Translations under genes and position numbers: made by a program
Part shown: positions 1-11,844 of the stretch, in pieces
Layout: every line of letters begins with the position of its first letter
How positions within the stretch are numbered: position 1 is the first letter of the stretch
Assembly (NCBI GenBank): GCA_019914995.1
Contig: CM034138.1
Location: forward strand, 3,472,001 to 3,536,000
Source: Acanthochlamys bracteata
Lineage: Eukaryota; Streptophyta; Magnoliopsida; Pandanales; Velloziaceae
Direction of reading: 5' to 3'
DNA length: 64,000 nucleotides
Notes under the pieces: generated by a model
What the model was told of the DNA's origin: nothing
Database searches by the model: none
What the model saw: only the letters and a program-made list of their open reading frames with translations

Positions 1-10
1 GTATCAGAGC
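1..10 (+). other. Primer-binding site (initiator tRNA-Met type), partial
   Basis: The first ten bases, GTATCAGAGC, match the plant copia primer site TGGTATCAGAGC apart from its first two bases, which fall outside the window. The 5' LTR must therefore end a few bases left of position 1. Confidence 0.85.
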
Positions 11-58
11 AGGCCTCCAAAAATCAAAGGTCTAATAACCTTGAGGTAAAAGATCCTT

Positions 59-2070
59 ATGGCTAACCTTGTTCCTATAGCTTTTGAAGGTAGATCCTCC
101 AACAGACCACCACTCTTTGATGGAACAAACTATGGCTACTGGAAATCTAAAATGACAATTTTTTATTCGGGCACAAGACTTCACACTATGGAAGATCATA
201 CGGGACGGACCAATCGTTCCAACCAAAACTGGCCCAGATGGAATACGTATCCCTAAGGCTGAACGTGAATACAATGATGAAGATAACAAGCTCATATCAA
301 TGAGTGACAGAGCCATGAACCTTCTGTATTGTGCGCTGGATCCTAATGAGTTCAACCGAATCAGTGCTTGCAATACTGCCAAAGAAATATGGGATTAGTT
401 GGAGGTAACACATGAAGGAACCACTCAAGTCAAGAAAACCAGAGTGAACCTGCTAATGCATGAGTATGAAAACTTCAGGATGAACCGAGGTGAGTCCATT
501 TCTTAGATGTTTACTAGATTCACTAACATTACAAACTCTCTAAAAAATCTAGGAAAAGTATTCAAACCTGAAGAACTGAAATGGAAGATATTAAAAGCTG
601 TGCTGCCAATATTTGGATCTAAAGTAGATGCCATAGAGGAAAATCCAACTTTTCCTCAAATGTCACTGGATGAACTAATTGGCAAGCTAATGGCAAAGGA
701 ACTATCACTGAAGAAAACTGACGAACGTCCTGAAGGGATTGCATTAAAAATTAACGACCAGTAGGTAAGTGATTCTTCCTTTGATGAAGACATTGCGCTC
801 TTAACCCGTAAATTTAAAAGTTTTTTCCGAAGAAACAAGCTTAGAAAAAGAAGGGTTTCTGGAAGAACCAATAGAGGAGAGGACAGACAAGACACAAACT
901 GCTTCAACTGCAACAAACCAGGACACTTCAAGAACGAATGTCCACTGCTCAAGAGATCGAAATACAAAGACACAAGAAGAAAACGAGCTATAGCAGTCTG
1001 GAGTGATGAAGATGAAAGTTCATCAGAAGACAGTCAGACTGAGACAGAGAAAAATGAAGAAAGCAATTTATGTCTGATGGCAGATCATGAAGATGACAAT
1101 GAGGTAAATTCTACTGACTATGATGATTCTAATGAACAATTACAAGATGTTTTTGATGAACTGTATGCAAAATACCTACATGTCAAAACTGACTATAAAA
1201 CTATGAAGGTATGCATGCATAAATTTAAGGATGAAAACGAATGTTTGAAAAAATAAAATACTTGTTTTAAAAAATGTCTTAGAAGACAAAACTGATGCTA
1301 TAAAAGACACATTGTATGCAGATTATGACCATATAAACTCTAAATTATGTGCACTGCATATTGAAAATAAACGTTTGATTCAAATAAACGAAAAGCTTCA
1401 TGTCAAACTAAATGAATGTAAGACTGGAGAACTGACAAGATGCACAGAAAGCTAAAGCATAGACATGATAAAGAAAATTGCTGAGCTTGAGGAGTTGAAT
1501 GAGGTACTGAGTCGAGAGGTGGATAGACTCTCATATCCCACCGTTTCAGATCTTAAACCATTCATGATTGATTATACAAATATGCACATAAAAGAAACAA
1601 AGCTGATGGAAGAAAATCAAAGACTGCTTCAAGAAAACAAAGCTCTGCAGAGTAAGAACCTCGATCTAGAAGCATCACTGGCAAGATTTGTAAATGGAAA
1701 GGATAGACTAGATGCAATACTGGGAGCTCACCACAGTCCATACAGAAAGGAAGGAATAGGATTCATTCCAGTATCTATAGCAACTGGTAAACATGTCTCA
1801 AGGTATGATCAGCCCTCCACAAGCCACTCAGGTATGGTAATAGTAAGGATGCAAAACAAAAACTTAATGTCTAAAACATATACAGCAAATATGTCTTACT
1901 CCACAATATCTTTTGTTAAATGCTTTCATTGTGGCATAAAAGGGCATAATGTTAATTTGTGCTGGTATAAAAAGAACACCAATAAAATAAAAATAATATG
2001 GGTTCGAAAAGGAACATATAACAGCACTAACTCTGTAGGACCCAAAGAAATTTGGGTACCTAAGCACTAA
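59..2070 (+). pseudogene. Decayed copia gag polyprotein
   Basis: Capsid/nucleocapsid part of the first element. The reading starts at an ATG (59) with a typical copia gag N-terminus (FDGTNYGYWKSKM), shifts frame near 215 and continues through a UBN2-type capsid region to about 765. In-frame TAG stops sit at 396 and 504. A CX2CX4HX4C zinc knuckle lies at 900-941. A Lys/Glu-rich, coiled-coil-like stretch follows (about 1100-1700), then a second CX2CX4HX4C knuckle at 1921-1962. The ending PKEIWVPKH precedes the protease. Two knuckles separated by a long coiled coil fit Sirevirus gag. The breaks mean that no full-length Gag can be made. Confidence 0.85.
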
Positions 2071-2080
2071 AGACTTCTTT

Positions 2081-5000
2081 TGCAGGAAGGAGAGGAGCTA
2101 ATCCGACTGAAAAATAGCAAATGGTACTTGGACAGCGGGTGCTCAAGACTTATGACAGGAAATGAAAGATGTTTCAGTAGTCTACAAAAATAATTCGGTG
2201 GAAATATAATCATTGGAGACAATAGTAAGTGCAAAGTAATAGGCATAGGAAAAATAGTAATCCCTCCTCCCTATGCATAGAAAATGTTCTTCATGTCAAA
2301 GGATTAAAACATAACCTAATAAGCATAAGTCAATTATGTGATAACGGATTTAAAGTCAATTTTGATAATCATTGCTGCTCAATTGTTAATCTGTCATCTG
2401 GAGAAGAAATACTAAACGGAAAAAGGGAAGGTAATGTTTATGTACTCTATATTGATGACCTTCCTAACAACAAAATGTGTTTAGTAGCAAGCCAGTAGGA
2501 AAGCAGCTGGCTCTGGCACAGACGCTTAGGACACTGCAACATCAAGATTCTGTCAAAACTGTTCAAATTAAAACTAGTAAAGGGTCTGCCTGAAGCAAAC
2601 TATAACCTGGATGAATTATGTGATGCCTGTGCTAAAGAAAAACAAGTGAAGTCATCATTCAAGCACAAGCAGGTGATAACAACAAAGCAACCATTACAAC
2701 TACTACATATGGATTTGTTTGGAGCATCAAGAATAGCAAGTTTAGGAGATAAGTATTACTGCCTAGTAATAGTAGATGATTATTCTCGATTCTGTTGGGT
2801 TTACTTCCTAGCATAGAAAAATGATGTCCTGAAAACATTCATATGATTTTTCAAAAAGATTTAAAAAGAACTAAACCTAAGTATCTGTGCTATTAGAAGT
2901 GATCATGGTAAAGAGTCTCAAAATTTTTATTTTGATGAATTCTGTGATTCGAACGAACTGACACACAACTTCTTTGCTCCAAGAACTCCCCAATAAAATG
3001 GTGTAGTGGAAAGAAAAAATAGAGTGCTAGTAGAAATGGCTCGAACCATACTCATAGAACAGAACCTACCAAAATATTTTTGGGCTGAAGCTGTTAATAC
3101 TGCATGTCATATCATTAACCGTGCATTCATTCGCCCCATTCTTAAAAAAACTCCATATGAGCTTCTAAAGGGAAGAACCCCAAATATCGGTTACTTAAGA
3201 ACCTTTGGATGCAAATATTTTATCCTCAACAATGGAAAAGATAATCTTGGAAAGTTTGATGCAAAAAGTGACGAATGTATTTTTCTCGGTTACTCCTCAA
3301 CATCAAAAGCATATAGAATTTAATAAACGAACCATGATTGTTGAAGAATCTATGCATGTATTATTTAATGAGTCTAACAATGGGACGAGAAGAAATCCAG
3401 ACTAGATGCAGGATCAGAAAAAGAAAAGCTGTTCCCAACGACAGAAACACAACAAATTACAAAGACCCAAACAACTGACGAATAGCCAGCTGAAATAACA
3501 GAGAAAGGACAAACTCCTGGAATTCTAGCTGATCAGATAGAAACTCACGAACAGATCAGCAGATCCTTCAAGTACAGATCCAGTCATCCACAAGAAAACA
3601 TATTAGGTGAGGTAAATGAAGGTACAAGAACCAGATCTTATTTTAAAAATAATTTCATGGAACATTCTGCATTTGTATCAAATTTAGAACCAAAATGCAT
3701 AGATGATGCATTGACAGATAGTTCATGGATCACTGCCATGCAAGAAGAATTAAACCAGTTTGAAAGAAATAATGTATGGCATCTTGTTAGAAAACCTCCA
3801 AACAAATCCATCATAGGAACTAAATGGGTGTTTAGAAATAAATTAGATAAAGATGGCATCATAATTTAGAAACAAAGCTAGACTAGTAGCTAAAGGATAT
3901 AATCAGGAAGAAGGAATAGATTTTGATGAAACTTATGCTCCTGTTGCACGTCTTGAAGTCATTAGAATACTACTTGCTTTTGCATGTCATAAAGATTTCA
4001 AACTTTTTCAAATGAATGTTAAAAGTGCATTTCTGAATGGTTTTTTGAAAAAAGAAGTCTATGTTGAACAACCTCCCGGATTTGAAAATACAAGCTTTCC
4101 AAATCATGTTTACAAATTGAACAAAGCTCTTTATGGGCTGAAACAAGCTCCCAGAGCTTGGTAGGAAATGTTAAGCACATTTCTGATTGAAAAAGGCTTC
4201 AATCGAGGTAAGATTGACTTAACTTTGTTCACATTGCATGAAGATAATGACATGTTGATTGTGCAAGTCTATGTAGATGATATAATATTTGGTGCTACTA
4301 ATGAAAGACTGTGTAAAAAATTTTCTGGCTTGATGCAAGAGGAATTTGAAATGAGGCTGATGGGTGAACTAAATTATTTCCTTAGTCTACAAATTAAACA
4401 ACTGAAAAATGGCATCTTCATAAGTCAAAGCGAGTACATGAAAGAGTTGATCAAAAAGTTCAGCATGGAAGGAAGCAAGGAGATAAGCACTCTAATGTCT
4501 ACCTCTTGCAAACTGAACCGAGATGAGACAGATAAAGCAGTTGATCAGAAATTATATAGAGGTATGATTAGATCACTACTTTATCTTACTGCCAGTAGAC
4601 CAGACATTCAATTCAGTGTATGCCTATGTGCCAGATTTCAAAGTGATCCAAAAGAGTCTCACATGATAGCTGTAAAACGAATTATTAGATACTTGGTAGG
4701 AACAAAAGAATCAGGATTATTCTATCCAAGAGGCTGTGAATTTAACTTATATGCTTATGCTGACGCTGATTTTGGTGGCTGCAAGCTTGATAGAAAGAGC
4801 ACAAGTGGTTCTTGTCAGTTTTTAGGAGGTTGTCTGATCTCATGGTGCTCCAAAAAATAAGCTTCAGTAGCAATGTCAACTACCGAAACAGAATACATAG
4901 CTGCTGGAAGTTGCTGCTCTCAGGTACTCTGGATAAAACAACAACTTCTTGATTTTGGTTGTGATTTTAAGAATGTGCCTATATTCTGTGACAATACGAG

Positions 5001-5211
5001 TACCATTAAGTTAACCAAAAATCCCATTCAACACTCACGCACAAAACACATAGATTTGAGACACCATTTCATTAGAGAGCATGTTGAATGCAATAATATA
5101 GTGTTAAATTTTGTTAATTCCGAAAATCAACTAGCTGACATTTTCACTAAACCTTTAAGACTTGACTCGTTCTCAAGAATCTGCCATGAGATAGGACTAT
5201 GTGTCATATAA
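2081..5211 (+). pseudogene. Decayed copia pol (PR-IN-RT-RNase H)
   Basis: The polyprotein enzymes of the first element are in copia order. The aspartic protease has a DSG triad at about 2131-2139 (context WYLDSGCS). The integrase zinc domain begins near 2505 (HRRLGHCN) and the core follows from about 2705, with acidic residues in MDLFG, RSDHGKE and NGVVERKN. The reverse transcriptase runs from about 3700 and keeps YVDDIIFG near 4272. RNase H runs from about 4740 to 5200 with TETEYIAAGS and KHIDLRHHFI. Stops interrupt it in several places, for example after SRFCWVYFLA (near 2815), after FAPRTPQ (near 2993), after PRAW (near 4162) and near 4858. The longest clean stretch covers the end of RT and RNase H. 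Confidence 0.92.
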
Positions 5212-5476
5212 CTATGCTCTGTTCTGTCTCTGTACGTACTTAAATTTCAGTATGATCACAGTCGCACAACAGCCGACTGCAACTGTTAGAACTATAGTAA
5301 GCAGCTGACCGGTCACATGCTGAGCACATAACCCAGCTGACTCATATTAGGCTGCATGCATTATAAGCTAACCCGACTGAGCAGCTCCTCACAACTCGTC
5401 GTCTCCATTTCAAAATTTCCCTCTCTCTCTCGAATCCTAAATCTCAAACCCTAAGCCAAATCCCCAAACCTCTGCA

Positions 5477-6849
5477 ATGGCCAAGAAAAATCAGAAATCT
5501 CAGGCATGGCGCTCCAGAACTATCCACGACAACGAAGAGAGATTCACCGACAAGGAGGAATTCGAGAAATACAGTCAGCAGCTAGCAATTCCAATTCTGA
5601 CGCCGGCAAGTATAAATTTCGATAACTTCAACTACTACGGCCTTGAGGTGGATGAAATTTTTGAGGCACAAGGATGGACAGTGTTCAATGAGTGGCCGGG
5701 AGAATTTTCAGAGGAATGTGTCAGAATGTTCTACGCCAATCTTCATCCGACTGGAAGCTCTTCTGTTCAGACCATGGTAAATGAAATCGAGATCAACCTG
5801 GAAGCGCGATCAATGTCCTTAATGCTCGATCTACCCTACCGGGAGGAAATGCCGCCTGCTAGTGACTCCAAACTGAATTACCTCAAGCAGGCACTGGAAA
5901 CAGAGGTTGTGACAAAGCTCCAATATGAGTCGGCCGCTCACTTACCTCTGTTGCCGAGAGCTCTCTGCCATGTCATCTCCAAAGTAATAGTTCCTCGATC
6001 AGGAAGCCGCAACATTATCACCAACTACGACGCATTTCTGTTATGGAAGTTGATGAAGAAATTGCCTATAAACCTCTATGCGGTGATGTTGTACCACATG
6101 ACAAGAGTCTCCAAGTCTAGCAGTAAGCACTTCCCATACCCTCACTGATGCCACCTTGGCTCTATTGACTGAGTGCTTGACGGGCATTCTCAATGCCATC
6201 CTGGAGCAGACTAAGGAGATTCAGAAGTTAAACACTACTTTTGAAGAGCTCAAGGACGCTATTTGTCAACCGGAGCACATTAAGGCCAAATCAGCCAGAG
6301 AAAAATTTGAGACTGGACAGAAGGACACTCAGGAAAATGCACAAGTCATGGACAGAAGGATTCAGAGGAAAATGCACCAGAGAATGGACACGAGGATGAC
6401 CAAGGGAATGCAGATTACCAAGACATTGGCATGAATGACCACTCTGCATCTCCAGACAAGACAACCGAGCACATGGAATCATCTGAAGAGTGCCCAACTA
6501 AAGGAGCTTCTGAAGAACCTGATGCAGGAACTGAGCTACTATCAATCATCGTCTATGAAGCTCTTCTACAGGAAGAATCACTGTCCAAAGATACCCTAGC
6601 TGAGACCCAACTTAACCCCTTACCACTGAACCTCCTATCTCTGAACCCCCATCAGCTCCCTCAACCGTTCCTAGCCTTCCCCCTAAGCGCAAGAACCAAA
6701 AACGCAAAGCTTACAAACCAGTCTCCAGCTCACAAGCCTTTGTTGATGAGGATGTAGAAATACTTCCTCCATCCTCTGCAACTAAATCAAAACATCAACG
6801 TCCTAGACCTCCTAGCTGTAGAACATCATCTAGGCGTAGAAATAACTAG
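5477..6849 (+). pseudogene. Third ORF after pol (plant-transposon-protein/env-like position)
   Basis: An extra reading frame lies downstream of pol and before the purine tracts. It begins MAKKNQKSQAWRS at 5477 after a pyrimidine-rich, untranslated-looking leader (5212-5476), runs about 220 residues, shifts frame near 6140 and again near 6610, and ends at a TAG at 6847-6849. The middle part (about 6190-6270) has a Leu/Glu/Lys heptad-like stretch that could form a coiled coil. The C-terminus is Pro-rich, then Lys/Arg-rich (PPKRKNQKRKAYK). I see no signal peptide or membrane segment, so a true envelope role is not supported. The N-terminal part resembles the 'putative plant transposon protein' domain found in other plant elements; that assignment is from memory of the family. 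Confidence 0.6.
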
Positions 6850-7049
6850 TTGAAAACTTAACTTAGGCTTAGTTTCATTACTGTTTTAGTTTGGTTTTCT
6901 GTGACTGGATGTTTGCTTGTTTATTTACTTGTCACTAGCTATGTTTAAATGAATGGTTGAACTTTTCATTATGACTGTCTGATTATGTCTTCTGCCTAAC
7001 CTGTCAAATTTTAGCTATGTTACATTTTATATAAGCTTTTTGAAATGAC

Positions 7050-7265
7050 AAAAGAGGGAGAAAAATGAGGAGAAAGATTGTTACATACAAAAATTCTGGC
7101 TCAATCTGAGGGGGAGCCATGAGCAATAAACAGGTAAGTAAATTAGATGCATCAATTAATGGAGAGTCATGAAAAGGTATGGCAAATTTTCAAGTCAAAT
7201 TGATGGTTTACAAAAACATAAATCAATTATTCTTAATTTGTTTGTCATCATCAAAAAGGGAGAGA
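7050..7265 (+). other. Multiple polypurine tracts before the 3' LTR
   Basis: Three purine runs occur before the LTR: AAAAGAGGGAG near 7052, GAGGGGGAG at 7108-7116, and AAAAAGGGAGAGA at 7253-7265, which directly precedes the LTR start. Repeated polypurine tracts are described for Sireviruses. The last one is the likely plus-strand primer. Confidence 0.7.
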
Positions 7266-7266
7266 T

Positions 7267-8761
7267 TGTTGGAATTATAAGGATGATTTTGGTGATAACA
7301 AAGAATTAAGAATTATGATTTATATAAAAGTAATAATCTGAAAGCAAGTCTGCAGGATTAGACAAACAAAGATCATTTAATTTACAGCAGACAAGAACAG
7401 CCATCATACAGCCAACTACTGTGCTACTACATACTGGACAGAGGACAGCACACGGGACAGAGGATGCCACAGCCACAATTCAGTCAGCTGTTCGACTACT
7501 GAAGCATAAGAAGACTTCTCTTTTTCGAGACAAACCCTTACGTTCAACGACAACGAAATTTTCCTTGTTTCAAAAATCACCTGCATTCACAACGGACTGA
7601 AGCATTTCAAACAGAAGATTCACAAGAGCTAAAATCATCTTCAATCTCACACAAAAGGAAAGCTCAATAATCAAGAAAAGAAAGCAGTCAAAGTCTTTGA
7701 TCAAGTCAAGCAGTCAACCTGCATTGCATTTATTATGGACATGGCATATCAACTCATCAGCTCACCGAGTCTCAGACAGAAGCTTAGCTGAATTAAGCTT
7801 TCAACCGTTGGCAGCAAATTCAAACTTCTACAACGCATTTAATGCAACAAAGACTTTGCACAAACACAGCTGAAAGACCACTGGACAACACCACTTCCTC
7901 TTTGACGCGAAGAACCGAGCGCCAACAGCAACGTTCCTCAACGGCTCCTGCACAGAAAAGAAACTCTATAAAAAGGGAGTCACAGCAACGAAGAAACAAG
8001 GTGGAGAAAGAGAGAAACACAGGGAGAGAACATAAAGAAAACAAAAGTAGAGAGAACCCAAACAAAAATAGAGATATACAAAAACTCTACCACTCTACTC
8101 AAAAATATTCTACTACTGGTCACGAACTCCACTACTCCACACAAACAAATCTTACTGCAAATCATATTGAAGAAATCTCTCTCAGCAACCTCTCCGATCA
8201 TCTCATCTGAATCACATCATAAACACTTAACATTCATGAGATAGATCGTGTGCTCAATCTTGGTTTATTTTCGTGTAACCTCTTACTGACAGTGTAAAGG
8301 TGGTGCTGCAGGCACCGGTAAAGGAAGCTCAGATAGAGCTTGGTGTAAGCTCTTAGACCTTGTAATAGTGCTAGCAAATCAGCCAAGGGGACAGGCGTGT
8401 CCAGTAGGCTGTTAGGGGTTGTCTTGGCGAAGAAATCCGGTAGAGTAAGTGTGCTTGGCGAAGCACTTTGCTCAAGGTGTATTTGTAGCTTATTAAAGGT
8501 CTAGTGAAGCTTTGGCTCTGGTGATAGAGCGACTATGGATGTAGGCAAAAGGATTTTGCCGAACCACGTTAAATATCCTGAGCACTACTCTTTGTCACTT
8601 ATGTCAGTAAACACTCTAACTCTCTATGTCTACAGGTTACAGCATTGACACAGCTGGTTGTTAGCTCGCTGCCAGTAGGATAACAAACTTAACGAAAATT
8701 TTTATAGACTGACTCAATTCACCCCTCTCCTCTTGAGTTAATCTTGTAGGAATATCTAACA
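7267..8761 (+). repeat. 3' LTR of the Sirevirus-like element
   Basis: The LTR starts TGTTGGAATT right after the purine tract and ends ATATCTAACA, giving about 1495 bp with TG...CA ends. A TATA box lies about 700 bp in. The partner LTR is outside the window, so identity and the target duplication cannot be read here. Confidence 0.85.
7967..7976 (+). promoter_or_regulatory. LTR TATA box
   Basis: CTATAAAAAGGG (7966-7977) sits mid-LTR in the U3/R position and fits a canonical plant TATA box. The 5' copy would drive the element. This 3' copy could drive read-through into the right flank. Confidence 0.65.
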
Positions 8762-9170
8762 AAATATGTATTGGTTTAAAAGAGCTTGTTTTTACACATT
8801 TTTTTAGGGAGTTCTATTTTCTTCTAGTTTGAGCTTTTACAATACTATTTTTATATGTTTTGCTCGAATCTTTTATAAGCTTCACAATTTTATAGTAGAA
8901 TTTTTTTCATCCTCTCTGTAGACGTATGTTTGTTTATTGAAACTAAACCATGTAAATTATTATCTTCTTGTATTGTTGTTATTCATCTGTTCTTGATGTC
9001 ATGTATTATTCTAATGACAATTTTGGTCAGATCTAGAGAGATTAATCACTACGTACTTTGTATTAAGTAGATATCATGATTATCTTCTTTGTAAAGCAAT
9101 CTTACTTCGATTGCAAATTATTTAGTTTTACAGTGCTTTTGCTGCTTATAAGTTCTCACTGTTCTAATAA
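8762..9170 (+). repeat. 5' LTR, right part only
   Basis: The stretch from TATGTATTGGTTT near 8765 through TGTAGACGTA (about 8919) to about 9170 aligns with about 13950-14338. Relative to the 3' LTR, roughly the first 375 bp are missing on this side. The 5' copy carries about 15 bp near 9145 that the 3' copy lacks. Confidence 0.8.
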
Positions 9171-9172
9171 AT

Positions 9173-9185
9173 TGGTTTTAGAGTC
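9173..9185 (+). other. Degenerate primer-binding site
   Basis: TGGTTTTAGAGTC matches the plant copia site TGGTATCAGAGCC at 10 of 13 positions and lies directly after the LTR end. Confidence 0.6.
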
Positions 9186-9493
9186 ATCAGTCACAAAGTT
9201 CGACATCGAGAATTCAACGGCAACATCAACTTTGTCCTATAGCGTGTTAGGATGTATGCCGTATTGACACAATAAAAATTAAAATTTATTTTATCCGGAA
9301 AGTAGAAGAAATCAGCTAATGTATCAGATAGTGGGATGAATCAGATGATTAAGCCTTAACTGCTATCCAACTTTGTCTTTCGGATTTCATTCTTAAAGAA
9401 GTGTTAGGCGAGAGGACTGCAGCAACTTTATGGCTAAGGTTAGAGTCGTTGTATATGACAGTCTCTCCCAAATAGGCTAACACTAAAGGAGCA

Positions 9494-9960
9494 GTATTAT
9501 ACACTTTGTATGGTTGATGGCACGTCTATTAAATCCCACATTAGCTACTTTATTTCTATTATTATGGATTTGCAAAATTCTGATGTAAAGATTGATGATG
9601 AAGATCAAGCGTTATTATTATTATGCTCTTTATCCCCATCGTACAAGCACTTTCGAGACGTCTTTCTATATGGTAAAGAAATCATTTCTATTGAGGATGT
9701 TAAGGTGTCTTAATTGTCTAAAGAGGTAATTAATAACAAACTTATTTCTGGAGTTGCATCATCTATTACATCCAATGATGCTCTTTTTCGAAGGGGAGAG
9801 CTACTCAGAAGACGCTTGTTAATAACAAGACCAAATCTATATCAAAATCAAAGAACAAAAATATTACTTATAGCTACTACAAGAAGTCAAGACAATACAT
9901 ATTATCTTGTTTCAACCTAAAGAATAAGCACAACAGAGCCGAGCAAAGTTAGGAGGTAAA
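9494..9960 (+). pseudogene. Decayed copia gag (second element)
   Basis: The open stretch 9510-9713 encodes a gag-like segment with KSHISYF, DDEDQALLLLCSLSPSY and DVFLYGKE, typical of the UBN2-type capsid region. The expected zinc knuckle near 9862-9917 is degenerate: of its Cys/His set, essentially only the last Cys is recognisable (SYYKKSRQYILSC). The N-terminal part upstream of 9494 is unreadable. Confidence 0.7.
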
Positions 9961-9983
9961 GTCTCAAGACTCTATACATACAA

Positions 9984-11348
9984 GTGTTACTAAGGATCCT
10001 GTTTTCATTCTTATTGTTGTTGATGATCATAGATCTGAATGTAAGGATGAATGGATCTTGGATTCTAATTACTCCTATCATATGTGTTCCGATGGAAATT
10101 TCTTCTCCATATATGACTAATGATATTGTTTGTAAAGCCATTAGGATAGGGATAGTTCAAAGTAAGGTGCATGATGGAGTTGTAAGAACTCTGACTAATA
10201 TCAAATTTGTACCTGATTCGAAAAGAAACCTTATTTCTTTGGGCACTCTCTATTCTAGTGGATGTAAATTCTCAACTGAATGTGGAGCCATGAATACTTG
10301 CCGAGGATATATGATAGTTATAAAGGTACAGAAGATTGGCACTTTATATATCCTGAATGGTAGTGCTGTCTTCGGTTCAGCAGATGTTGTTTCTTTATCT
10401 CTCTCTGAAATCGACATTGTCTTTTTGGCAAGCAAAAAAAATTACTTTCAGCACAATAGTTTATTTAACAAATTGCACTTTAAATTATACTAATTCAGAT
10501 CTTTAGGGTCCTGTATTAGTTCCCTTCGAAGGTGGTGCATGTTATATGCTCAGTTTTGTTGACGACTTCCCAAGGAAGGTTTGGGTTTTTTCTTGAAACA
10601 GAAGAGTCAAGTGTTCGAAACTTTCTATAGAAGTCTTTGATTTAGAAGCAAACAGGGAGACCGATTAAGCAGCTAAAATAGACAATGATCTTGAGTAATG
10701 CATGGAGAGTTTAATAGTTTCTATTTTGAATCAGAAAATTGCAAGACATTATATAGTCCCGTATACTCCGCATAAAATGGTGTTGCATAACACATGAACA
10801 GAACTCCTTTTGAAAAGACACGTTCTATGTTGTCTAATACAGAATTGGGCAAATAGATTTAGACAGAAGCAGTTAATATAGCATGCTGATTGGTGAACCG
10901 CTCTCCACATACAACCATTGAGTGCAAAACTTCAAAAGATATATGGTCTAGTATTCCTGCAAATTATTCCAATATTAAAGTGTTTGTTTGTCCTGCTTAT
11001 ATGTACATCAATGACGGTAAACTGGAACCAAGAGGAAAGAAGTATATTTTTCTTAGTTTTGTTTCTAGTGTTAACGGTTTCAGATTATGGTGTACTGATC
11101 CTAAGTCACATAAAGTATTTATTAGCTGTGATGTGACTTTTGATGAATCAGCCTTGCCTCAGCAAAAGAAAGATTCAGCGGTTTCTTCAAACTCAGAAAA
11201 TGAGTCTTCTTCTAAAGTTACTATAAAAACCGACAACTCCACTTCTTCTCACACACTGTCTTCTAATGTTTCTTCTCAACATTTTTCACTTGGTATACTT
11301 GTTGATGATGAAGAAGATTCATCTCCTCAGTTTCAAATTTCAGCTTAA
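9984..11348 (+). pseudogene. Decayed copia protease and integrase (second element)
   Basis: A protease-like segment carries DSN at about 10061 where active copia proteases have DSG. It is followed by the conserved spacer VVRTLTNIKFVPDSKRNLIS (about 10170-10237). The integrase is broken into short pieces between about 10500 and 10950. Its C-terminal segment (10890-11348) has the ARVFGCPAY-like block (VFVCPAYMYI) and KSHKVFISCDVTFDES. The frame closes at 11348 near the insertion at 11356. Confidence 0.8.
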
Positions 11349-11355
11349 CAAATAT

Positions 11356-11839
11356 GATTGTCAAAATCGAAATTTTAGATAAAATCGTTCCGCTTGTGTA
11401 GGATCGTAAAATCAAAATTTTAAAATAAAATTGTTAGATTTTACATATTGATAAATTTTTACTATCATTAAAGGATCTTTTATAAAATATTTTCTAATAT
11501 TTTTAAAAAAAAATTTTAGTATACTTACAAAATATTTTAAAATAAAAAACAAACTCCTCCATATTTTATAGAAAATCTTCAAAATTATATTTTTATTGAA
11601 AACCTTCTTCAAATTTATAGAAAGCTCCCTAAAATTTTATAAAAAGTCTCTCAAATTCAGTTAATTACAAAAAAAATTTTAAAAGTAAAATAATATAAAA
11701 TCATAAAAAGATCAGAATCTTACCGATTTTAAGATTTGAATCAGGATCTGAGTGAAAATTTACTTAAAAAATATTTTATTTAAAATAAGATCGTTTGGTG
11801 AAGTAAAATCTTAATATTTTAATTAGAATTTTGATAATC
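11356..11839 (+). mobile_element. AT-rich inverted-repeat element (MITE-like) inside copia pol
   Basis: The left end GATTGTCAAAATCGAAATT and the reverse complement of the right end, GATTATCAAAATTCTAATT, agree at most positions and form imperfect terminal inverted repeats around about 480 bp of very AT-rich DNA. The insert separates the integrase end from the RT start of the host element. The left 100 bp reappear in diverged form at about 39793-39905, which supports a repeat family. No clear target duplication is visible and no coding is seen. Confidence 0.6.
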
Positions 11840-11844
11840 TTAAT

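Larger units (their letters stand above)
1..8761 (+). mobile_element. Sirevirus-like Ty1/copia retrotransposon (5' LTR outside window)
   Basis: The window opens inside a primer-binding site typical of plant copia elements. Then follow gag with two CCHC knuckles, protease, integrase, reverse transcriptase and RNase H in copia order, an extra ORF after pol, purine-rich tracts and a 1.5-kb 3' LTR. The long coiled-coil gag, the extra ORF and the repeated purine tracts resemble the Sirevirus lineage. Frameshifts and in-frame stops show that it is not autonomous. The 5' LTR should lie immediately left of base 1. The right end abuts a second copia element. Confidence 0.9.

Noticed and set aside
5477-6849. 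Third ORF as a true viral-type envelope gene
   Set aside because: No signal peptide, transmembrane helix or cysteine-rich surface domain can be seen. Only its position is env-like.
7820-8210. Reading frames on both strands within the Sirevirus LTR
   Set aside because: They lie in LTR U3/R sequence around the TATA box, with no conserved protein features.
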